Origin: Bacteroidales bacterium
Lineage (GTDB): Bacteria; Bacteroidota; Bacteroidia; Bacteroidales; JAFGXI01
DNA: 35,013 bases
NCBI GenBank assembly: GCA_016936665.1
Contig: JAFGXI010000019.1
Coordinates: 1-35,013, forward strand
Direction of reading: 5' to 3'
The translations under genes were made by a program, and so were the position numbers. Below, piece by piece: positions 1-7,826 of the stretch (positions are counted from its first letter, which is position 1; every line of letters begins with the position of its first letter). The notes below the pieces were generated by a model. The model saw nothing but the letters and a program-made list of their open reading frames with translations. It did not search any database and was not told the origin of the DNA.

Positions 1-155
1 AAAACTAAACCTGTATCTGAGCAATTTTGCAGAACATCATCGTGAATTCCTAAACGGGTTTTAATAAAACAACCCCAAGCTGTTAGTACTTTTTGAACTT
101 TTTCTGCAGTGTCTTGTCTTGTGCGCAAATAAATTAATAATACATTACGATTCAT
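1..155 (-). CDS. Partial small ACT-like protein, similar to the iron-only hydrogenase system regulator family
   Basis: The minus strand opens with an ATG at 153-155 and stays open to the window edge, giving 51 residues that begin MNRNVLLIYLRTR. The 3' end lies outside the window. The visible part has a first beta strand (VLLIYLRT), a helix (DTAEKVQKVL) and a stretch WGCFIKTRLGIHDD. That pattern resembles the small ACT/NikR-C-like proteins of the TM1266 family, annotated as putative iron-only hydrogenase system regulators of about 80 residues, where an IxxRxGI motif follows the first helix. The assignment comes from recalled family pattern only. If right, [FeFe]-hydrogenase maturation genes may lie to the left, which would point to an anaerobic or fermentative host. 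No promoter could be picked with confidence in the AT-rich stretch 156-262. Confidence 0.55.
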   Translation of the reverse strand, partial: MNRNVLLIYLRTRQDTAEKVQKVLTAWGCFIKTRLGIHDDVLQNCSDTGLV

Positions 156-262
156 TTCAATAAAGTTTATGTGAAAACAATAAATTTAAACATTAGTGAT
201 ACTGTAAAATATGACTTTTGTTGCTTTTTATTTTTAAGCGACATTTAATAATATCTTTGATG

Positions 263-297
263 CAAAAAAAACCTAGCCGTTGAATTTCAGCTAGGTT
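263..297 (-). terminator. Rho-independent terminator of the vWA gene
   Basis: Read on the minus strand, AACCTAGC (290-297) pairs perfectly with GCTAGGTT (270-277) around a 12-nt loop and runs into a T tract (263-270). It lies 18 nt past the stop codon of the vWA lipoprotein gene. Confidence 0.85.
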
Positions 298-315
298 AAA
301 TATTTGTTTTGCTAT

Positions 316-1485
316 TTATTTTTCGAACACAAAATTTTTACTCTTTGCTTGGGCTCGTATGGCTTTTAGCATTGCTTCGTCTAATGTGTTATCGGCATTT
401 TCCGATTGTTTCTGTTGGGCGATATAAGTTATTCTTTTTTGGTTGAGTTCGTTTATTTCCTTTTGAATGGACTGGCGCTGAGCTTTATTATCTTCAATAT
501 ATTTTTCCTTTTCGTCATCGGTCATCTTTTGCATTTCTGCCGGTAAAGCAGACTGTTCGATATCTTTTATTTCAAAATTGGCATCCTCAGAAGCATCTAC
601 CAAATCCCATGTTTTGTTATTGTATACATGAGAGCTTTTAGAAACTGTTCTTTCGACAACATTTACCGATCCGTATGCACTTGCATTTTGATCTTGTTTA
701 ACTTGATTTTCTTTTTTTGCTTTTCCTACAGAGCCGTATGCAATATAAGTTTGGTTGAGTTTTTGGTTTAAGGCAGCAATTCTATCGTCGTATGGCGAAC
801 TTACATATACTGTTCTAGTGTTTTGCTCTATGCTCATATAATTCCCCCCTGTAAGATCTGCGCCATCTTTCCAACTGGTGTTTACCCCTTCTTGAAAGTT
901 TCCACAAAATATAGTGTTCACCACCACACCTTTGTTTTTAGCTGAGGAACAAGCTGTTCTGTACGAAACTCTGCCTTGAGTAAAAGGCTCATTTCCGGCA
1001 ATAAAAATCAACTGAAGATCGTCGCCATCGGTATTCCACGCCAATTGACTTAAAGATGTATTAATGACTTGGCCACAAAACTCATTGCCTCCATTGGTGG
1101 TTAAGGCAAACAATTTTTCCGATATAAGATCTAAATCGCTTGTGAAAGGGGCTACTTGACGGATATGACCTTCGGATGCTGGTAATCCGTCGTTGCCATA
1201 TTCGTATAAAGCAATCTGAAGATTAGGCTTGGTATTATCACAAACCGCTCTCGATAATTCGTTAACAATGGTCCATAATTGCGATTTGGCTTGATTAATT
1301 AGCCCATCCATACTATTGCTAGTATCGAGTAATAAAGCAATTTTAATATATTTCTCGTTTGTTGGCGGTGGTGGAGGTGTGGTTTGAGCAGTCCCATTTT
1401 GAGTGCAATTGCTGGTTATCAATACCAAAATTATTAACGATAACATTTGGTAAAAAGACTGTTTAATGTTTACGATTGTTTTCAT
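316..1485 (-). CDS. von Willebrand factor type A domain lipoprotein
   Basis: The 389-residue product has a lipoprotein signal ending in the lipobox ITSNC with Cys27, then a Pro-rich spacer (36-41). A vWA domain follows from about 47 to 240. Its MIDAS-like metal site is visible as DTSNS (Asp54, Ser56, Ser58), with TTNGGNE as the candidate for the later threonine segment. The last 70 residues are charged and probably helical (EKYIEDNKAQRQ and on). vWA lipoproteins generally mediate metal-dependent protein-protein contacts at the envelope; the partner is unknown. No acidic surface-export signal follows Cys27, so a periplasmic-facing anchor is the simpler reading. The gene is divergent from the LytS-like kinase, and the operator-like repeats at 1565-1616 lie just upstream of a weak minus-strand promoter candidate (TAGATTTA, 1528-1535). 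It may therefore be a target of that two-component system. Confidence 0.85.
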   Translation of the reverse strand: MKTIVNIKQSFYQMLSLIILVLITSNCTQNGTAQTTPPPPPTNEKYIKIALLLDTSNSMDGLINQAKSQLWTIVNELSRAVCDNTKPNLQIALYEYGNDGLPASEGHIRQVAPFTSDLDLISEKLFALTTNGGNEFCGQVINTSLSQLAWNTDGDDLQLIFIAGNEPFTQGRVSYRTACSSAKNKGVVVNTIFCGNFQEGVNTSWKDGADLTGGNYMSIEQNTRTVYVSSPYDDRIAALNQKLNQTYIAYGSVGKAKKENQVKQDQNASAYGSVNVVERTVSKSSHVYNNKTWDLVDASEDANFEIKDIEQSALPAEMQKMTDDEKEKYIEDNKAQRQSIQKEINELNQKRITYIAQQKQSENADNTLDEAMLKAIRAQAKSKNFVFEK

Positions 1486-1564
1486 GACAATTTATTTTTT
1501 ATGTGATTAATTCTTGTTGTTCTGTTGTAAATCTACGATCAAAAAAAAGTGAATAAAAGTCAGA

Positions 1565-1616
1565 TTTAGTGAACAGGACGTTTCGTTTAGTTAACTGGTC
1601 CGACGATTTAGTGAAT
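1565..1616. promoter_or_regulatory. Three phased direct repeats, probable LytTR binding site
   Basis: TTTAGTGAAC (1565-1574), TTTAGTTAAC (1586-1595) and TTTAGTGAAT (1607-1616) are direct repeats whose starts are exactly 21 bp apart, two helical turns. Known LytTR regulators (AlgR, AgrA, ComE and VirR types) bind 9-10 bp direct repeats with about 12 bp between them, the format seen here. A looser copy, AGTGAAT, lies at 1548-1554. The block sits between the vWA gene and the LytS/LytTR operon, so either promoter could be the target. The distances fit better with activation of the vWA gene, because the proximal repeat would abut its -33 region. Binding by the neighbouring regulator is inferred. 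Confidence 0.6.
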
Positions 1617-1671
1617 TGAACTTCTATCTGCCAAAACACTTGGTATTCAAGCATTATAGAAAACTTCACAT

Positions 1672-1702
1672 TTTGTTTTTGTAGAATTAGAGCGTATATT
1701 TG
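1672..1702 (+). promoter_or_regulatory. Bacteroidota-type promoter of the lytS-like operon
   Basis: TTTG (1672-1675), a 19-nt spacer and TATATTTG (1695-1702) match the Bacteroidota primary-sigma consensus TTTG-N19-21-TAnnTTTG. The predicted transcription start falls near 1708-1710, a short distance before the TTG start codon at 1726. Confidence 0.65.
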
Positions 1703-1725
1703 TTTGAACCTTTAAAACATCGGTA

Positions 1726-3693
1726 TTGAAAATTGTTAGCAATTATATTGTTTTAATCTTCTTGCTCTTAAGCTTGAGTTTATCTGCTCAAAGCAGTAGG
1801 AGCTCCTTGTCTAAAAAAACAAGAATTCAAGTTGATACCACAAATGTTGCATCACTATTATCGAATGCTAAAAAACTGGTCAAAACACAAGCTTCGTTGT
1901 CTTTCGAATATATCGAAAAGGCATTAAACATCAGTTTATCTAAAGGCAATTTACTAGACGAAGCCAATTGTTACTATACATTAGGCGAGCTCAATCAAAC
2001 ATTAGATATCGACTTAATGGCAGTAAAAAACTACCAAAAAGCGATTACCCTTTATCAAAAACTAAAACACAACGAAGGCTTATTACAATCGTATCAAGCC
2101 ATAAGTAAATCGTACGAAAAACTAGGCGATTATGTAAACAGTCATCGTTACAACGATTTGTATTTAAAACTATCGGAACAAACCAATGCTAAAGATGACT
2201 TGATAAACGCGAAAAAGATGAAAGCCTCGTCGAGTGCTAAAATGCAAGATTATGCCAGTTCTCGAAGCAGTTACGAAGAAGTTAAAAAAGAAGAAAAAGA
2301 GCGCAACAATCCTCAAGCTGTAATTGATGCTAATAATAAGATTGGCGAGTTACTCATTGAGCAATCCAACGAGGAAGAAGCTTTAGAGTACTTTCAAGAA
2401 TCGCAAGTTATTGCCGAGCAAATCAACGACGAAAAGAGCATAGCACAAGCCTATAATAATATGGGCAATGCTTACCGATCGGCTGAAAATTATGATAAAG
2501 AATTGGAGGTTCGACAAAAAGCAGCCAAAATCAACAGCAAATCCAACAACGCCGATGCCTTAAGCGACGATCGGTTAAATATTGCCGATGTTTACATAAA
2601 AACCAATCAACCGGAAGAAGCTATACCTTATCTCGAAAAAACTTTAGAATATTCCGAAGCAATTGGTAGCATTGAAAAACAAGCGAAAGCGCAAAAATCG
2701 ATGTCGGTGGCTTTAGCAAAGTCGGGGAAAATAAATGATGCAATAGCTCGTTACCAGCTCTATGTTCATTTGCAAGACTCCATTCTTCGTGAAAAAGAAC
2801 AAGCAATTTTAGCTAAGTTAGAAATTAATACATTGGTTTTAGAAAAACAACAACGCATCGATTTGCTAGAAAAGAACAAAGCTCTCCGCGACAACGAAAT
2901 ATTAATTCTTAAACAAGAGCAAGCCATCAAAGCCGAAAGCTTAAAAAATCAACAGATCTTTATCTATAGCTTATTGGCCGTGGCCTTAATGCTGGTCATC
3001 TCCACCATTTTAATCTTGAGAAGTAGCAGACAAAAACGAATTGCCAATCAAATGTTAGCATTGAAATCGTTGCGAAGCCAAATGAATCCGCATTTTATTT
3101 TTAATGCCTTAAATTCTGTCAATAGTTTTATTTCGACTAATAACGAACGAGCTGCTAACAAATATTTATCGGAATTTTCCAGATTGATGCGCGCCGTTTT
3201 AGATAATTCTGAACATAACTTTATTCCTCTTAGTACAGAAATTAACATGCTGGAGCTTTATCTCAATTTAGAACATTTAAGATTTCAAGATAAATTCGAT
3301 TATCAATTTAAAGTTCAAGAAAATATCGATCTAGAACAATACGAAATTCCCCCAATGCTAATTCAGCCTTATATTGAAAATGCTATTTGGCACGGACTCC
3401 GTTACAAAGAAAGCAAGGGCTTTCTAAAAGTTGAAATTACCGAAAACAAAGAAACCGTTGCTGTATTAATAGAAGATAACGGAATAGGTAGAAAAGCCTC
3501 GCAGGAGATCAAAACTAAAAATCAAAAAGCAAAAACATCAACCGGACTTAGAAATATCAAAACTCGATTGGAGGTTCTTAATCAGACTTATAAAACCAAT
3601 ATTCGCGCTGAAATCAGCGATTTGGAAAATAATAATATAACAGGTACACGAGTCGAAATTTTTGTGCCCCAAAAACATAAAAACCATGCTTAA
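1726..3693 (+). CDS. TPR sensor histidine kinase, LytS/His_kinase (PF06580) family
   Basis: The 655-residue protein has a signal peptide (1-22, ending LSLSAQ), a periplasmic array of TPR-like helices (about 40-350), a coiled coil (about 355-405), one membrane segment (about 411-431) and a cytoplasmic kinase core. The core carries the His_kinase H-box QMNPHFIFNALNS with phospho-acceptor His456. The N-box is seen as ENAIWHGL and the G-box as EDNGIGR. It probably senses a periplasmic signal through the TPRs and phosphorylates the overlapping LytTR regulator. The start is TTG; I chose it because it gives a complete signal peptide right after a good promoter and no ATG offers the same. The stop overlaps the start of the next gene by 8 nt, so the two are translationally coupled. 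Confidence 0.9.
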   Translation: MKIVSNYIVLIFLLLSLSLSAQSSRSSLSKKTRIQVDTTNVASLLSNAKKLVKTQASLSFEYIEKALNISLSKGNLLDEANCYYTLGELNQTLDIDLMAVKNYQKAITLYQKLKHNEGLLQSYQAISKSYEKLGDYVNSHRYNDLYLKLSEQTNAKDDLINAKKMKASSSAKMQDYASSRSSYEEVKKEEKERNNPQAVIDANNKIGELLIEQSNEEEALEYFQESQVIAEQINDEKSIAQAYNNMGNAYRSAENYDKELEVRQKAAKINSKSNNADALSDDRLNIADVYIKTNQPEEAIPYLEKTLEYSEAIGSIEKQAKAQKSMSVALAKSGKINDAIARYQLYVHLQDSILREKEQAILAKLEINTLVLEKQQRIDLLEKNKALRDNEILILKQEQAIKAESLKNQQIFIYSLLAVALMLVISTILILRSSRQKRIANQMLALKSLRSQMNPHFIFNALNSVNSFISTNNERAANKYLSEFSRLMRAVLDNSEHNFIPLSTEINMLELYLNLEHLRFQDKFDYQFKVQENIDLEQYEIPPMLIQPYIENAIWHGLRYKESKGFLKVEITENKETVAVLIEDNGIGRKASQEIKTKNQKAKTSTGLRNIKTRLEVLNQTYKTNIRAEISDLENNNITGTRVEIFVPQKHKNHA

Positions 3694-4426
3694 AGCAGTT
3701 ATTGTGGAAGACGAAGAAGCCGGTAGAACCACCCTTCAAAATTATTTAAACAAATACTGCCCGGATGTTAGGATAGATGCCCTATGCGATTCCGTGGCTA
3801 CCGGTAAAACAGCTATCGAAACCTATCGTCCCGACATCGTCTTTTTGGATGTAGAGATGCCTTTTGGCAATGGTTTCGACTTGCTCGAACAAATCGAAGA
3901 AATCAATTTTGAAACAGTATTCGTGACGGCCTATAGCGAATACGCCATTAAAGCATTAAATTTCAGTGCTTCATATTATATTTTAAAGCCCATAGATATC
4001 GATGAACTTATTGCTGCTGTTGATAAAATAAAGGTTGAAAAAGAAAAAGAAGACCTAGCCAGTCACTCCAAAATATTACTCGACAATATTAAAAACAGCA
4101 ATAAACAACTTCATAAAATTGTACTCCCTTTGCTCGATGGCTTTGAAGTCATTCAAGTTAAAGATATCATCTATTGCAAAGCCGAAGATAATTTTACAAT
4201 GTTCTTTTTAGAAAATGGCACCAAGCACTTAATTAGCCGGACTTTAAAATATTACGAAGAGCTTTTAAAAGATTTCGATTTCGTTCGCACTCACAAGTCT
4301 TATATGATTAACATTCATCATGTTAAACGTTACAAAAAGGGGAAAGGAGGCATTTTAATTATGAGTAACGATTCAGAAGTTGATGTTTCTGCTCAGCGAA
4401 AAAATGATGTATTAAAGTATTTTTAA
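3686..4426 (+). CDS. LytTR-family two-component response regulator
   Basis: The 246-residue regulator has an N-terminal receiver domain (1-120). The acidic pair falls in VEDEE, the phospho-acceptor is Asp55 in FLDVEMP, the conserved Thr in VTAYSEY and Lys in LKPID. A C-terminal LytTR DNA-binding domain (about 140-246) shows KAEDNFTMFFLENG and RTHKSYMINIHHV. The ATG at 3686 starts directly with the receiver (MLKAVIVEDEE); a TTG 24 nt upstream would add only residues encoded within the kinase gene. It is the cognate regulator of the kinase. LytTR proteins bind paired direct repeats, and a triplet of such repeats lies about 2 kb upstream at 1565-1616, consistent with control of the divergent vWA gene, autoregulation, or both. 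Confidence 0.93.
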   Translation: MLKAVIVEDEEAGRTTLQNYLNKYCPDVRIDALCDSVATGKTAIETYRPDIVFLDVEMPFGNGFDLLEQIEEINFETVFVTAYSEYAIKALNFSASYYILKPIDIDELIAAVDKIKVEKEKEDLASHSKILLDNIKNSNKQLHKIVLPLLDGFEVIQVKDIIYCKAEDNFTMFFLENGTKHLISRTLKYYEELLKDFDFVRTHKSYMINIHHVKRYKKGKGGILIMSNDSEVDVSAQRKNDVLKYF

Positions 4427-4466
4427 TTCATAGATTGAATTATTTTCGCAAAAATTATTTTAAAAT

Positions 4467-4802
4467 ATGAATTGGTATCAAGAGCTTCCTTTTGCAATTA
4501 CTGTAAGCGATGCTGAAGGCAACATTCTTATCATGAACGACTCATCTGTGAAAACTTTCGAGAAGTATGGCGGTTTACCGTTAATAGGTCTGTCTTTATT
4601 TAATTGCCATCCTCCTGCAGCAAGTAAAAAACTATCGGGCATGCTTGAATCACATGAGATTAACGCCTACACAATTGAAAAAAACGGACTTAAAAAAATG
4701 ATTTATCAATCGCCGTGGTTCGAAAATGGTGTATTTATGGGTTATGTAGAACTTTCTTTAGTGCTCCCAAAAGAAATGCCCCACTTTGTGAGGCAACCTT
4801 AA
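4467..4802 (+). CDS. Small stand-alone PAS domain protein
   Basis: The 111-residue protein consists of a single PAS fold: PFAITVSDAEGNILIMNDSS is a typical PAS N-terminal strand pair, and LFNCHPPAASKKLSGML carries the hCHPP motif seen in PAS domains related to the C-terminus of DUF438 proteins. There is no kinase, DNA-binding or membrane segment, so it is probably a soluble sensor that acts on a partner. It starts 40 nt after the LytTR regulator on the same strand and may be co-transcribed. TATTTTCG at 4441-4448 could also be a -7 element of its own. The Cys-His pair could bind a cofactor, but nothing shows which. Its stop lies 3 nt from the stop of the convergent GWxTD gene. Confidence 0.8.
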   Translation: MNWYQELPFAITVSDAEGNILIMNDSSVKTFEKYGGLPLIGLSLFNCHPPAASKKLSGMLESHEINAYTIEKNGLKKMIYQSPWFENGVFMGYVELSLVLPKEMPHFVRQP

Positions 4803-4805
4803 AGT

Positions 4806-6245
4806 TTATCGGTTATACATATCGTTTGCGCGATTGCCATATTGGCTCTCTCCATTCGTATCGTTAAAATTAAACGGTGTAGTATTATTACGTTTGGTTA
4901 AATCTCTTTGCCAATATGGATTGTTCACTTCGCCATTTAAAGTCGAATGCAACAACTGATAATCCTCTCCAACTAATTCGGTACTGTAAAAAACAAATTT
5001 TACGTTGGTCTCGTTATTTAATGCAAAATACTGCCAAATTTCGTACGGATATGTGGATGGTTCATGGTTAGATCGAATAATATCGTTAGGTTGTCCATAT
5101 TTTAGAAAAACTCTTCCCCGATCTGTCTCATAGCCCCTTTTTATTTGTGTACTGTACGATGCATTGACCCGATCGACATTTGTTTTGTAAATATTCCAGT
5201 CGGTCTCGGGTTCATTACTATTGCTATACCAGTATTTTTGAAAAAAAGCTTTCATTATTTCAAGATCATCGGATTTTACAGCGTTACTTGCTTGGTATAA
5301 CTCTCTCTGATTTAGAATTGGATATAAACTTAAAACCATATCTTTCATCGTGTTAGCATCTTTAACCATTTGTAAAGCAAGCATGCCTCCTTCCGGAATC
5401 TCTATTGTGTCTGTTAGCTCTACCTCTTTTTCGTTAATACGTTGAATAAATAAAACTTTTTCTTTTTTAAGCTGATTGGTTTTGTCCCTTAGTTGAAGCA
5501 CCAATTCGTAGTTACCAGTGGTAAGCTCGCTAATATCGAACCCTGCTAAAATCGGACTCACCGATTGGGCTTCTGTTTTTTTAAATCTGGAATATTCCGG
5601 TAAAGCATTTTTCTCGCCCGCTCTTCTAATAAAATATTGAAGTAAAAAAACATCTTTTTCATTTTGCTTTTGATATACTTCGGCATAAAAATTTAGTTTG
5701 CTTTTGCTCTGAGGGTAAAAATTCGAAATGTACGGTAATATTTTATACCCATTTTTATTGATAACCGAAATATCGTTGTTCTGTTCGTACGATTCTACCA
5801 ATTCGATATCCGAAATTGCTTGATTTCCGGACATATCGACCGTTAAAATATTGGTGTATTTAAAAGCATTTGTCGAGTCGTTTAGATCTTTGATAATGAG
5901 CTCAAAATTATACACCCCATTAGGAACTGCTACTCTCTGAACGTCGGTAAAATTTGCCGGCATTTGGGTTGTATCCGTCCATACCGGACTGGCTAACTCA
6001 TACTTCTCAAAAGCTTTAATTGCGCCATCTTGTTTAAACAAATAGAGAATTTGCAATTTCGCGTTTAGCAACCCATCTTCGTTTTTCTTATATTTTAAGG
6101 TTTCGCCGTTAACGCCTAAATAACACTCCATATATGGACCTTGATTTAAGGCATCGAACTGTGCCATGTATAAATAGGCTCCTAATTGAGAAAAAGCACT
6201 ACTCGCAGCAATGAGAATAATAAATATTGTAAAGATTTTTTTCAT
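4806..6245 (-). CDS. GWxTD domain-containing secreted protein
   Basis: The 479-residue protein has a classical signal peptide (1-20, ending SAFSQ) and no lipobox. Its N-terminal half is beta-rich. The C-terminal part shows landmarks of the GWxTD domain family (TIGR04514): an AxxFxxYWxxxxxEPETDWNIYKTN-like segment, then YETDRGRVFLKYGQPNDI, then YPYEIWQYF and VKFVFYSTELVG. The domain is widespread in Bacteroidota and some other phyla, but its biochemical role is not established to my knowledge. The C-terminus ends NANDMYNR-like without a T9SS sorting domain, so a periplasmic location is likely. It is transcribed alone, convergent with the PAS gene and divergent from the rhodanese gene across a 277-bp AT-rich region. 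Confidence 0.85.
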   Translation of the reverse strand: MKKIFTIFIILIAASSAFSQLGAYLYMAQFDALNQGPYMECYLGVNGETLKYKKNEDGLLNAKLQILYLFKQDGAIKAFEKYELASPVWTDTTQMPANFTDVQRVAVPNGVYNFELIIKDLNDSTNAFKYTNILTVDMSGNQAISDIELVESYEQNNDISVINKNGYKILPYISNFYPQSKSKLNFYAEVYQKQNEKDVFLLQYFIRRAGEKNALPEYSRFKKTEAQSVSPILAGFDISELTTGNYELVLQLRDKTNQLKKEKVLFIQRINEKEVELTDTIEIPEGGMLALQMVKDANTMKDMVLSLYPILNQRELYQASNAVKSDDLEIMKAFFQKYWYSNSNEPETDWNIYKTNVDRVNASYSTQIKRGYETDRGRVFLKYGQPNDIIRSNHEPSTYPYEIWQYFALNNETNVKFVFYSTELVGEDYQLLHSTLNGEVNNPYWQRDLTKRNNTTPFNFNDTNGESQYGNRANDMYNR

Positions 6246-6468
6246 CGTGTATAATTTTATAACAATTTCTTAATGTAAGCAAAAAGTCCACACAAGGCAA
6301 TTTTAAGCCCTTTTTTTTGAAATATATTGATATATCTGAATGTTTGAACTGATGTAATTTACTGAAGAATTCGTTAAAAGACAATGATTCAAACAAATAA
6401 AATGTTAAAACTATTGTAAAACAGTAATTAAACTGATAATTGTCATATTCTTTACTAAGTCCTCATAT

Positions 6469-6476
6469 TAAGTTTG
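6469..6476 (+). promoter_or_regulatory. Possible -7 element for the rhodanese gene
   Basis: TAAGTTTG fits TAnnTTTG and lies 46 nt before the start codon. No TTTG sits at the expected 19-21 nt upstream (the nearest TTG is 26 nt away), so support is partial. The rest of 6246-6522 holds only AT-rich sequence and a loose 8-bp inverted repeat. Confidence 0.35.
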
Positions 6477-6522
6477 TCAAAGTTATAGATTGTTTAATAA
6501 GTAAATATCTAAATTATTCATC

Positions 6523-7599
6523 ATGAAAAAAATAAATTTTTATTTAATTTCTTTGTTAGTTGCTACACTGTTCTTTTTTAATAGTTGTGGTAACTCTACA
6601 AACACAGAAGCTACTGACGATGCTGCACAGACCGAAGTTGCAGCGGTAAACGAAGCACAGATTTTAGTTGATTATCTGGAAGCCAATGGTAACTTTATCA
6701 ATAGCGATAATGTTCCTGCAATGATTAAAGCCACAGAGGTTCACGAAAATCTTGAAAATCCTAAATATTTAGTGGTTGACATTCGTAAAGCCAACGACTT
6801 TGCAAAAGGTCACATCGCAAATGCTGTAAATGTAAAGGCAAAAGACATGATCGTTTATTTTGAAAACGATATTAAACCGGCCGATTACGATAAAATTGCA
6901 TTGGTTTGCTACTCTGGTCAAACTGCAAGTTATGTAACTTCTGTTATGCGTTTATTAGGTTACAACAATGTATTTGCCATGAAATGGGGAATGGCTTCTT
7001 GGAATATGCCTTTCGGAGAGAAATGGTTAAGTCATGTTAGCAACGATTTGGCAGATCAATTAGAAACTAACGTAAATGCTAAACCAGCGGCAGGTAATTT
7101 ACCTACACTATCTACAAATCAAACCGATCCTAAAGCTATTTTAAAATTAAGAGCAAAAGAAGTTCTTTCCACTCCTTTTAGCGATGTATTAGTTAAAGCT
7201 CCGGAATTATTCACCAAGGGCAGTGCATATTATATCAATAACTATTGGCCAATGCCAAAATATGAGGCTGGTCATATCCCGGGAGCTTTTCAATACACTC
7301 CTAAGAAATCTTTAGATACCAAGGCTGATTTATTAACTTTGCCAACTGATAAAAAAGTAGTAACATACTGCTTTACAGGTCAACATAGTGCTTTTGTAAC
7401 AGCATTCTTAAGAATCTTAGGCTACGATGCTTACACCTTAGGTTTTGGTGCCAACAGTTTTATGAATAGCGTTATGCAAGAAAAAGGTGAAGGTTGGAAT
7501 GCTTTTACACAAAAAGAAGTACACGACTACGAGGTTGTAGAAGAAAAAGTAGAAGAAGGCGCAGTTGTTGAAGAAGAAGGCGGCGGAAGTTGCGGTTAA
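6523..7599 (+). CDS. Lipoprotein with two rhodanese domains
   Basis: The 358-residue protein has a lipoprotein signal with Cys22 (FFNSC) and two rhodanese-like domains. The first (about 65-165) has VVDIRKANDFAKGHI and active-site loop CYSGQTA with Cys129. The second (about 215-320) has EAGHIPGAF and loop CFTGQHS with Cys283. Both catalytic cysteines are present, so both domains could carry a persulfide. The domains resemble each other (VTSVMRLLGY against VTAFLRILGY), suggesting an internal duplication. After the second domain comes an acidic run rich in Glu and Val, ending in GGGSCG with a penultimate cysteine. An envelope role in sulfur transfer or sulfide/thiosulfate handling is likely; the substrate cannot be told. 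It is monocistronic, closed by a strong terminator. Confidence 0.88.
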   Translation: MKKINFYLISLLVATLFFFNSCGNSTNTEATDDAAQTEVAAVNEAQILVDYLEANGNFINSDNVPAMIKATEVHENLENPKYLVVDIRKANDFAKGHIANAVNVKAKDMIVYFENDIKPADYDKIALVCYSGQTASYVTSVMRLLGYNNVFAMKWGMASWNMPFGEKWLSHVSNDLADQLETNVNAKPAAGNLPTLSTNQTDPKAILKLRAKEVLSTPFSDVLVKAPELFTKGSAYYINNYWPMPKYEAGHIPGAFQYTPKKSLDTKADLLTLPTDKKVVTYCFTGQHSAFVTAFLRILGYDAYTLGFGANSFMNSVMQEKGEGWNAFTQKEVHDYEVVEEKVEEGAVVEEEGGGSCG

Positions 7600-7620
7600 T
7601 CATCAAATAACTTCAGATTT

Positions 7621-7650
7621 AAAGCCACCTCTTTCAAGGTGGCTTTACTT
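7621..7650 (+). terminator. Rho-independent terminator after the rhodanese gene
   Basis: AAAGCCACCT (7621-7630) pairs perfectly with AGGTGGCTTT (7637-7646) over a 6-nt loop, followed by a short T-rich tail. It begins 21 nt after the stop codon. Confidence 0.85.
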
Positions 7651-7721
7651 TTGAATAAAAAATCATATTCCATTTACATAATCAAAACCACCTTTAAATA
7701 AGTCATTTCAACAAATGATAA

Positions 7722-7759
7722 ATTTAGACTGTGTCTAAATAAAAGAAATTGTAAATTTG
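7722..7759 (+). promoter_or_regulatory. Promoter overlapped by a perfect palindrome
   Basis: TAAATTTG (7752-7759) matches the -7 consensus TAnnTTTG. About 20 nt upstream, where the -33 element should be, lies ATTTAGAC-TGT-GTCTAAAT (7722-7740), a perfect 8-bp inverted repeat with a 3-nt centre. That position suits an operator that blocks or recruits RNA polymerase for the large T9SS gene. The binding protein is unknown. The sequence could alternatively act as a small hairpin. Confidence 0.45.
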
Positions 7760-7826
7760 AATACTTATAAATGTAAACCCTGCGCTTATATAAGTGCTTA
7801 GAAATAAAAATAATACAATACTTACG

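Noticed and set aside
6341..6395. Inverted repeat TGTTTGAA ... TTCAAACA with a 39-nt spacer
   Set aside because: Eight AT-rich base pairs over that distance are expected by chance in a sequence of this composition, and it matches no promoter geometry.
7794..7826. Upstream GTG start for the Ig-repeat protein
   Set aside because: It would add 11 polar residues before a clean signal peptide that begins at the ATG at 7827.
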